Of a DNA stretch of 56,321 nucleotides, positions 50,013 to 56,321 are shown piece by piece; the first letter of the stretch is position 1; every line of letters starts with the position of its first letter. Location: NCBI GenBank assembly GCA_016871515.1, contig VHDE01000027.1, positions 1-56,321 of the forward strand. Reading direction: 5' to 3'. The notes under the pieces are model-generated. The model ran no database searches, had not been told where the DNA came from, and worked only from the letters and a program-made list of their open reading frames with translations. The position numbers and the translations under genes are program-made. The DNA is from Verrucomicrobiota bacterium (GTDB lineage Bacteria; Verrucomicrobiota; Verrucomicrobiia; Limisphaerales; SIBE01).

Positions 50013-51461
50013 GTGAAATGCAACGGCAAAGAGTGTAACTTGACGCCCATGCCAATGCGAAACCAGAATTCGCATACTGACAAAACATGGTCCCGGCGGG
50101 AACTGATTCGCGCTGGAGCGCTCGGATTGTTTGGCCTTTCGTTTCCGGGCTTGCTGAGCGGACGCGCCGCTCACTTGCGTGCGGCCAAGCCCGCGAGCTT
50201 CGGACGGGCCAAGTCCTGCATTTTGCTTTTCATGTGGGGAGGCCCCGCGCACCAGGATACCTGGGACATGAAGGCCGACGCACCCGCCGAAATTCGCGGT
50301 GAATTTCAGCCGATCCCAACCAATGTTCCGGGCATCCACATTTGCGAACATTTCCCGCGGCTGGCCCGTCGAGCAGACCAACTCTGCCTGGTCCGCTCAA
50401 TGACGCATGACAACGGCGATCATACCGTTGCCACACATTATCTTCTGACCGGCGAACCTCCTCCGCGCACGACGGAAAAGCGCGAGCAATGGCCGCACTT
50501 GGGCGCCGTTCTTTCCGCCATGGGGCGCGGCAAAGGCGCACTGCCACCTTTCGTGTCAATGCGGCCGAAATTGCCCAACGATGTGCCGCGGTTCGTCGAG
50601 CAAAGCCAGGGCCAATTTGCCGGCTGGTTGGGACCGTTGCACGACCCTTTGACCATCGATGCCGATCCCAGCCTTCCCGATTATCGCATCGGCGAATTGA
50701 CGTTGCAGCCGGAACTCTCCGTGCAACGCCTCGATGTGCGCCGCGATTTGCTGTCGAACCTCGATCGCCGCTTGGATCGATTGAGCCCGCAATTCGCCGC
50801 GCTCGATCAGAATCATCAACGCGCTTTCGAGTTGCTCACGTCTGCCGCTGCCGAACGCGGCGCGTTCAACCTGAATGAAGAACCCGCCGCCGTGCGCGAA
50901 CGTTACGGCCTGAACCCGCACGGCCAATCGGTCCTGCAAGCGCGCCGGCTAGTCGAACGCGGCGTGCCGCTCGTCACAGTCTTCTGGCCCAACGATGGCG
51001 TCAAAAACGTCAGCGTGTATTGGGACACCCACAGCAAGAATTTTATCGACTTGAAAACGCGCCTCATGCCGGTCGCCGATCAAGCTTTCGCTGCGTTGTT
51101 AGATGATTTGCAAGAGCGCGGGATGCTCGACGAGACACTCGTCATCTGGACCGGCGAATTTGGCCGCACACCGCGCGTCGGCCAGCGTTCGAGCGACGCT
51201 GGCGCCGGCCGCGACGGCCGCGATCATTGGGGCGGCTGTTTCACGAGCGTCCTGGCTGGCGGTGGAGTGAAGGGGGGATTCGTTTACGGCAAGAGCGATG
51301 CCCAAGCTGCGTTTCCGGCGGAGAACCCAGTCACTCCGCGCGACCTAATTGCCAGTGTCTATCACTTGCTCGGCGTCCCAGAACAACAAGTGTTGACCGA
51401 CTTGAGTGGCCGCCCGCAATTCGTGCGCCCTGGAAACGCTATCAGCGAACTGTTCGCCTAG
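50013..51461 (+). CDS. DUF1501 family protein with twin-arginine leader
   Basis: About 482 residues from GTG 50013; ATG 50049 or 50055 would drop 12-14 residues. A Tat signal (KTWSRRELIRAGALGLFGLS) is followed by the DUF1501 fold, related to the sulfatase/alkaline phosphatase superfamily: AKSCILLFMWGGPAHQDTWD, NVPGIHICEHFPRLARRADQ, SMTHDNGDHTVATHYLLTG, then TLVIWTGEFGRTPRVG and RDHWGGCFTSVLAGGGVKGG. In Planctomycetota and Verrucomicrobiota such genes are abundant, often paired with DUF1553/DUF1549 genes; none is here. Biochemical role unknown. Confidence 0.93.
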   Translation: MKCNGKECNLTPMPMRNQNSHTDKTWSRRELIRAGALGLFGLSFPGLLSGRAAHLRAAKPASFGRAKSCILLFMWGGPAHQDTWDMKADAPAEIRGEFQPIPTNVPGIHICEHFPRLARRADQLCLVRSMTHDNGDHTVATHYLLTGEPPPRTTEKREQWPHLGAVLSAMGRGKGALPPFVSMRPKLPNDVPRFVEQSQGQFAGWLGPLHDPLTIDADPSLPDYRIGELTLQPELSVQRLDVRRDLLSNLDRRLDRLSPQFAALDQNHQRAFELLTSAAAERGAFNLNEEPAAVRERYGLNPHGQSVLQARRLVERGVPLVTVFWPNDGVKNVSVYWDTHSKNFIDLKTRLMPVADQAFAALLDDLQERGMLDETLVIWTGEFGRTPRVGQRSSDAGAGRDGRDHWGGCFTSVLAGGGVKGGFVYGKSDAQAAFPAENPVTPRDLIASVYHLLGVPEQQVLTDLSGRPQFVRPGNAISELFA

Positions 51462-51527
51462 GCAGCTGAGAGCTTGTCCGAAGGCGCGGTTGCTCCCGGT
51501 TGCCGGACGCGCCTTGGAGTGCGGTGG

Positions 51528-51639
51528 CAAGCGATAGCGCGACACCGCTTTCGTGTGCTTGCTGAACTGAAGCAAACGCTCGACAATTCGGAGGTTTTCC
51601 TTGGAGTTTCACAAGAAAGCGGTGTCGCGCTATCGCTTG
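51528..51639. repeat. Palindromic element (CAAGCGATAGCGCGACACCG type)
   Basis: Left arm CAAGCGATAGCGCGACACCG...CTTTC (51528-51552) and exact 25-bp reverse complement (51615-51639), 62 bp apart. Unlike most families here, the arm has no strong internal hairpin. The 330-bp gap between the DUF1501 gene and the next stop codon holds no other recognisable feature. Confidence 0.85.
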
Positions 51640-51794
51640 CGGAGGAGCAATTATCTTGGCGCGAAAGGGTTGGGAATGCGTGAAGCCTGCTCCCGCTTTT
51701 TTCCGAGCGCGGCCGCCCCCACGCCAAAAGCGCCGGCAAGCCGGACGCAGTCCAACGCTGGCGCTTGCTTTCCCAAGAACTCCGGTTGCGGAAC

Positions 51795-52502
51795 CTACCG
51801 TTCGAGGGGACGAATCGCTTTGAGCCGAAAAAACTTCTGGCTGGCTAACGGGCTGTTCGTGACAGCGACCGAAACTGCGCCACCGTTTCCTGTCATGGGC
51901 GCCAAAATGCTGTTGGCCCACGAAGCATCCGGACCGAACTGAAGCCGTTCTTGCACGACGTATTGGCGAGTCGCCTTCGTCATCCAGGTCAGCATTGCAG
52001 TCTCCAAGTTTGCATTCGCAGAGAATTGCAGGATGCTCAACGAATCATTTGCATCGAGGGGATTCGTATCGGCCAGGTACTCTTGCGCGTCAGTCGAGCC
52101 GTCATGGTCGCGATCGCTTTCGCCGCTCAATGCTGTCAGGTTGCCAGCATGCGTGAATTCCCACGAATCTGGAATACTGTCGTTGTCGGCATCAAGCCCG
52201 GACGCGATCGAGTCAATTTGGAGAAAGTAGTTCGCATCGCTCAGATTGATCCAGCCGATGTTGGCGCCATAGACAAAACCGCTGGGCCGCCCGTTTGCCA
52301 GGTCGATTCGCGGCGCGCCATTTGTTTCGAAGCTAACCCAGCCAATATTGGCGCCGTAGGCCAAGCCTCGCAGATTTCCGAGTCGATCATGATTCACGCC
52401 ATAATCGGCCGCAGATTTGTTTTCGTATTGAATTCCATTAGCGGGTCTGCCATTGCCCAGATGTATCCAGCCAATGTTCGCGCCATAGATGAACCCGGTG
52501 AT
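51795..52502 (-). pseudogene. YGANIGW-repeat secreted protein, 5'-truncated at a palindromic element
   Basis: About 235 residues in frame, with three repeats: GFIYGANIGWIHLGNGRPAN, GLAYGANIGWVSFETNG and GFVYGANIGWINLSDANY. A thrombospondin-type-3-like calcium segment follows (LDADNDSIPDSWE, DRDHDGSTDAQEYLADTNP), then a beta domain ending SQKFFRLKAIRPLER. The repeat-bearing reading begins exactly where the palindromic element at 52504-52575 ends. Further upstream the frame is antisense-shadow of the beta-helix gene. No start codon or signal peptide remains, so it is probably a broken 3' part of a surface protein. Confidence 0.75.
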
Positions 52503-52503
52503 A

Positions 52504-52575
52504 GGAGCGCGGCGTTTACGCCGCTTCACCGTCCGATGTCGCGGAGACTGCGAACACAAAAGCGGCGCAAACGCC
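52504..52575. repeat. Palindromic element at the truncation point (CGGCGTTTACGCCG type)
   Basis: Left arm GGAGCGCGGCGTTTACGCCG...CTT (52504-52526), identical to the left arm at 41273. Right arm AAGCGGCGCAAACGCC (52560-52575), shortened by a few bases relative to the mreD copy. It separates the truncated YGANIGW gene from the beta-helix gene. Confidence 0.85.
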
Positions 52576-52599
52576 CTGGAGATTGGGTTCGCCTGCATA

Positions 52600-53973
52600 T
52601 CAGAATTCGAAGTTCGTCCAAGGGTGGATGGCATCGACGATATTAGTCCCTCGAAAGATAAGTCCCAAGCTCTGCGCGCCGATGAGAAAATAATTGATCG
52701 TGTTATTAGCTGCCGTGTTCTTGAGGATAATGTTTCCGGCGACATCGGCACTGATCCCGCGATCGCTTGAAATGACCGTGTTTTCTTTGATGTTGTTGTC
52801 CGTCCCGCTGGCATGAATCCCGGCAGAATCGCGGACATTGAAATTGTTATTGCTTTGGTTCGAGGCCACCGTGCATTCCGTCGTGACAGAAATGCCGTCG
52901 CCAATATTGCGTTGGGCCGTGCATCCTCGGACGGTGCTTCCATTGCCGACGCGGATTCCGGCTTTGGCATTATTCTGGGCTTTGCAATTGATGACTTGGC
53001 TGTTGCTGCCAGCCACGATGCCGTTTTCCATGTTGTTGGACGCGGAACAATTGCTGACGTTGTTGTCGTGATCGGCAACGATACCCGATTGCGTGTTTTG
53101 TGAAACAATGACTCCGGTGATCTGGCAGCTCTCTTGCGTAATGACTCCGGAACCGGTATTCGCCGAAGCGAAACAATTGCTGACAATGCTGTTTGTGCTG
53201 ACGGAGATTCCAGATGCTCCATTGTTGGACGCCGAAGTGCCGGTGACCTGAGCTTGATTGGCAGTCACAATGCCCGATGACGCGTTGTTGAGGGCGGAGC
53301 TGCCCGAGATCAGGCAATTGCCGTCCGTCGTGATGCCCGTGCCGCTATTGAATGAAGCCGTGCACGAAGTGATCTTGCTCCCCAAGCCAGCCCTGATTCC
53401 ATCCAGCGTATTGCCGCGCGCCGTGCAATCTTTGATGGTGCTCTCGCGGTCCGCCTTGATTCCAATGCCCTCGTTGAGATACGCGACGCAGTTTGCGATC
53501 ATACTGCTGGCTCCGGCTGAAATCCCGTGAGTCGTATTATCGAAGAACTTGAGAGATTCAAATTGGCAATGGCTTCCGCTTTCCGCGTCGATGCCGACAG
53601 CCCAGCCGCTAACCATTCCATTTCGGATGCTGATATTGCTCCGCGGGCCGGAAACCGGAATGCCCTTCAACGCGTTGGCAGTGCCAGTGAGACTGAAGCC
53701 GTTTAAATCCACTGAGACGTGGTCCGTTTGAATCGCGATACCATTCTGACCCGCGCCACCAGTTAGGTTTGTCGTGAGGTAATATGAACCGGCCGCGACA
53801 ATGGTGAAAGGCAGCGAGCCAATCGGCGTTCTCGGTTCGATTTGAGCCAAGGTTTTCATCGTCGGGCCCGGCGGCCCTGGCGGAGTTAAGCTTCCTTGCG
53901 CCTGAGCTGATTGGCTTATGATAGAAAGCGCAGCAATGGACAGAGAATGAATAAGAAATGATGACAACTTCAT
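52600..53973 (-). CDS. Secreted right-handed parallel beta-helix protein
   Basis: A 457-residue protein. Sec signal MKLSSFLIHSLSIAALSIIS...QAQ. A short collagen-like segment follows, PPGPPGPTMKTLAQIEPRTP, a recurring lead-in of Verrucomicrobiota beta-helix proteins. Then come about 14 coils of roughly 22-23 residues with the pattern N-C-x-A-x-x-N-x-x-x-G-I (VISGCTAxxN-like: ITSCTASFNSGTGI, VINCKAQNNAKAGI, VRGCTAQRNIGDGI), a NosD/pectate-lyase-like solenoid. It ends in HPWTNFEF, a typical C-terminal cap. Probably cell-surface or secreted carbohydrate binding; no catalytic site can be assigned. Confidence 0.88.
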   Translation of the reverse strand: MKLSSFLIHSLSIAALSIISQSAQAQGSLTPPGPPGPTMKTLAQIEPRTPIGSLPFTIVAAGSYYLTTNLTGGAGQNGIAIQTDHVSVDLNGFSLTGTANALKGIPVSGPRSNISIRNGMVSGWAVGIDAESGSHCQFESLKFFDNTTHGISAGASSMIANCVAYLNEGIGIKADRESTIKDCTARGNTLDGIRAGLGSKITSCTASFNSGTGITTDGNCLISGSSALNNASSGIVTANQAQVTGTSASNNGASGISVSTNSIVSNCFASANTGSGVITQESCQITGVIVSQNTQSGIVADHDNNVSNCSASNNMENGIVAGSNSQVINCKAQNNAKAGIRVGNGSTVRGCTAQRNIGDGISVTTECTVASNQSNNNFNVRDSAGIHASGTDNNIKENTVISSDRGISADVAGNIILKNTAANNTINYFLIGAQSLGLIFRGTNIVDAIHPWTNFEF

Positions 53974-54030
53974 AACAAAACGACGGTCTGGAAGGCCTTC
54001 GCCCCTGATGTCGGAGATTTGGTTAACTAA

Positions 54031-54810
54031 CTAATATTGCGGACTCGATGAAGCGGAACGCAACCGATCCCAGTCACTGTTTTGAGGGCTGTTCGGAATG
54101 GGCAGCGTGTTCCAGCGCATTGTGCGCGTGTCGTTGATTTTCCAGATTTCGGCGTGTCCGTCAGCGAATGACAATGGATAGGTGTTGCCATGCCGAACAG
54201 CCGGCGCATCGAGAAAACCTCGAACGCCCTTCATATCGACGGCGAACCATCCGTCGTTGATGCTTTTCTCATGTTCATCAATGAAGACGAACGCGTGAGA
54301 AGGCGATGGCTCGGTGATGTCCGATTCCTTTAAGAAGACGCGATATTGATCCTGCCCAGCCAATGGCCGGCCTCCAATCCAGCCATTGATCGAATAGCTG
54401 CGCACGCGCAGGACCCCCTTCGTCGCACTGCGATCGGATGGACAATGATAAATGGCTGTCGATCGATGGTAGGGAAATAACTTTCCGACGGCGATCGCGT
54501 TCAAATTCGTTGAATCCAATACGCCGGGGTCAACCTGGCCGTAAGCCGGGTTATCATCCATGCTGCCGCGGATCCACGCGTTCGTGTTAATGACGCCATC
54601 AGGATGAAAATGATAATTCTCAGGCAGGCGTTCGTGGTCGTGCGAGTACATGAGCCAGCAAAGCGTCAACTGCCGCAATTGATTCATGCAAGCTGTCCGG
54701 TGCGCTTTGCTTATTGCCTGGGCTAGCGCAGGCAATAAGAGTCCCGCCAGAGTTGCGATGATCGCAATGACGATTAATAACTCGATCAGTGTAAAACCAC
54801 GTCGTCTCAT
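54031..54810 (-). CDS. Prepilin-type N-terminal methylation / H-x9-DG protein
   Basis: About 259 residues from ATG 54810 ([20 protein letters not shown]), chosen because the leader needs a short basic stretch before the G|FTLIE cleavage site; the open frame upstream is not family-like. Hydrophobic helix to about 28, then [19 protein letters not shown] and, late, [15 protein letters not shown], the H-x9-DG-type motif of the type II secretion pseudopilin-like proteins abundant in this phylum. Intact, in contrast to the amber-interrupted homologue at 35177. Processing by a prepilin peptidase is expected. Confidence 0.9.
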   Translation of the reverse strand: MRRRGFTLIELLIVIAIIATLAGLLLPALAQAISKAHRTACMNQLRQLTLCWLMYSHDHERLPENYHFHPDGVINTNAWIRGSMDDNPAYGQVDPGVLDSTNLNAIAVGKLFPYHRSTAIYHCPSDRSATKGVLRVRSYSINGWIGGRPLAGQDQYRVFLKESDITEPSPSHAFVFIDEHEKSINDGWFAVDMKGVRGFLDAPAVRHGNTYPLSFADGHAEIWKINDTRTMRWNTLPIPNSPQNSDWDRLRSASSSPQY

Positions 54811-55057
54811 AAAAAGATTTTCTGCCGCCAATTCGAGGCCAGTCGAATGGCTATGAGCTGGAATAAAGGAAGCGCATTTCTTCTTCTTTCTTGATCCCAA
54901 CGCAGTTTGCTCTCTAGCAGCTTCTATTCCACCGGCGATTTCCTGTGCGCAGGAATGCGTTAGCAAGCGCAAGCCGCTTTTCCTCTTCTGTTTGTCAAGA
55001 TTTCACACAAAGAACAGCCCGCCTGTCTCATTTCTGATTGGGCCGCCACGGCGCGCT

Positions 55058-55980
55058 TTAACGTCTGAGAAATTGACTTAAGCAAATGTCCTGGTTCGCG
55101 ACGCCGAGAGTTTCGCGAAAGTTCTTGACGAGTGGCCGAAGCCAAATGTCTTTGATCGGCAAACAATGCGAGTGGCGGCGGTCTTGTTTGCCCCGTCCGC
55201 GAGTCTGGCCCACGCAGATCCAGTTGGCCGCGCGGTAACAGGTTCCCGCGAAGCGCCCGCCCTCGACGAAACTTTCCAGCAGCGCGGGCCGATAGCCGTG
55301 CACTTGTTCGAAATCTGCGGGCAGTCTTCGCGAACAGATCGCCAGAGTTCTCGAAGCCAGATTTCGGCTTCGCACCCAGGGCAAAACAAGAAACCGCCAA
55401 TTGTTCAGAATCAAATGCAGGTAACGTTCGCGAACGCCGCCGTCCTTCCAACCAATGAACTGATCGCGACAAGCCAGCTTCCAGGCGGCGGCCCCAAAAC
55501 CAATCGCCGCCAAGAGACCTTCGTCGCATTCGATGAGATAACGGCGCTGCGCGCCTGCCAGCGGTGTGTACCCGCGATAATGGTAACGATCCATAAGGCC
55601 ATTCCAAAGCGCCGATTGAGCCTTCTCCTGCACCTCCACGACACGCAGGCGCGCAGCTCGTGCACAGGCCAGTTAATGGATTTCTCTGCCGGCCACAAAA
55701 CCTGCTGACGGCTCAAACCGCGTCCGTTGCCATTGCCATTCCGTGGCGGAGGCAGTTCGATCAGGCCCAGTCTTTGCAAACGCAAAAGTCCGACTCGCGC
55801 GCTCATCAATTGTGGCTGGCCTGCCGGATTCATCCAATTAAGCCGCAGGCAGACTCGGCGCGCGATCTCCGCCCGGTTGCGAGGCTGCGCCCGATTGATC
55901 TCATCCAACACAGCGCGCAGTCCACGATCTCCAGACTCCTTGCCCAGCAATCTGCCTGGTGCGTTTCGTTTGGTTTGCAT
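55058..55980 (-). pseudogene. DUF4338 (DruA-like) gene, frameshifted
   Basis: Frame 1 from ATG 55980 encodes the N-terminal winged-helix region typical of DUF4338 proteins: RAQPRNRAEIARRVCLRLNW, then SARVGLLRLQRLGLIELPPP and INWPVHELRA. Similarity ends at about 55655. A second frame (55639-55058) continues RVVEVQEKAQSALWNGLMDR, YHYRGYTPLAGAQRRYLIE, FGAAAWKLACRDQFIGW, FLVLPWVRSRNLASRTLA and GTCYRAANWICVGQTRGRGK, the conserved core. One indel restores a roughly 305-residue protein. DUF4338 defines DruA of the Druantia anti-phage system, but solitary copies are widespread and often linked to transposons. Here no druB-E genes are present and a transposase fragment lies next to it. Confidence 0.8.
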
Positions 55981-56156
55981 ACGCGTGCTTGCCTGGCTTT
56001 TGCCTTTAGCGGATGGCGGTCATAACAAATCCCTCGCGCTGTGTTCAGCAGAAGAAATCAGGAACCCTGATCCTCGCGTAAATTTTAATTTGTGAAAAAG
56101 TTTTCAATGTCTGCGCGTTTTTTTTTCTTGCATGCCATTGTATAGAGTTAGCGATA

Positions 56157-56321
56157 GTTCATCGCTCGCCCGCACGACTCCCGATCCTCGCCAGATCCTG
56201 CTTCACGCTCGATACCCGGCCCCTGAAGGAACCGGCCTCAGCCAACGCCGGCGTCGTCGGCGTCTCGCGCGTTTTCCGCAGCCTGAAACTTCCAGACCTG
56301 ATGGAAGCCAATCTCTGTTTC
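56157..56321 (+). mobile_element. Transposase N-terminal fragment at window edge (family uncertain)
   Basis: One frame is open to the right edge and gives PASANAGVVGVSRVFRSLKL followed by PDLMEANLCF. The VSRVFRSLxLPxLxEAN pattern resembles the N-terminus of DDE transposases of the IS1380-like sort. No ATG, GTG or TTG start is visible upstream in this frame, so the copy may be decayed or start unusually. About 175 bp between it and the DUF4338 gene hold a long T-run (56118-56127) and nothing else I recognise. Confidence 0.4.

Noticed and set aside
51795..53222. 475-codon frame as one intact protein
   Set aside because: Residues encoded upstream of 52502 are antisense shadow of the beta-helix gene (low-complexity Ser/Arg-rich) with no signal peptide; only the part after the palindromic element is family-like.
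55058..55980. A Druantia defence system
   Set aside because: Only a frameshifted DruA-like domain is present; no helicase or other Druantia genes occur in the window.

Overview
The window looks like a chromosomal segment of a Verrucomicrobiota-type bacterium (Pedosphaera/Limisphaerales-like; phylum is an inference). The support is a DUF1501 Tat protein, PIG-L and PD40 proteins with twin-arginine leaders, prepilin-type proteins with a GFTLIELL leader and a late DGH motif, secreted proteins ending in FFRL, YGANIGW repeats, a GPPGPTMKTL beta-helix protein, and many intergenic palindromic elements. Both ends fall inside transposase-like sequence (IS66 C-terminus on the left, an undefined transposase N-terminus on the right), as expected for a contig that broke at repeated elements.

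Left part (1-18.5 kb): a YlbF-like protein and a membrane protein with a ParB-like N-terminus flank the 3' end of a complex I (NADH:quinone oxidoreductase) operon on the minus strand, nuoB-C-D-E-F-G-H-I-J-K-L-M-N. Thirteen of the fourteen usual genes are present and no nuoA is visible. The operon holds foreign cargo: a nucleotidyltransferase overlapping a 62-codon gene, a tRNA-Gln(CTG) on the opposite strand, a DUF4160 gene, and an unrecognised secreted protein. Palindromic elements lie in five of its gene junctions. A perfect TGTGA-N6-TCACA palindrome lies upstream of nuoB, in the region divergent to rpoD.

Middle (18.9-38 kb): rpoD; a decayed zone with remnants of a nucleotidyltransferase-HEPN pair and of an exopolysaccharide chain-length/tyrosine-kinase protein; an RND efflux pair (membrane-fusion lipoprotein plus HAE1-type permease); a cyclic-nucleotide-binding protein without a DNA-binding domain; a GT4 glycosyltransferase; a PIG-L deacetylase; an alkaline-phosphatase-superfamily protein; an M14-type carboxypeptidase; a TrmN6-like tRNA methyltransferase; a large secreted protein; a prepilin gene interrupted by an amber codon; and a PBP4-type D-Ala-D-Ala carboxypeptidase.

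Right part (38-56 kb): an ISAs1 remnant lies directly before the rod-shape/elongasome operon mreB-mreC-mreD-mrdA(PBP2)-rodA, followed by RNase E/G. After convergent spermidine-synthase-like genes (split into membrane and enzyme halves) come a PD40 lipoprotein, a DUF1501 protein, a truncated YGANIGW-repeat protein, a parallel beta-helix protein, a prepilin-like protein, a frameshifted DUF4338 (DruA-like) gene and the terminal transposase fragment.

The most striking unexplained structure is the set of nested palindromic elements. Each is a pair of inverted arms, usually themselves hairpin-forming, about 40-90 bp apart. At least eight arm families occur, some nested inside others, concentrated in operon junctions and occasionally at gene ends.
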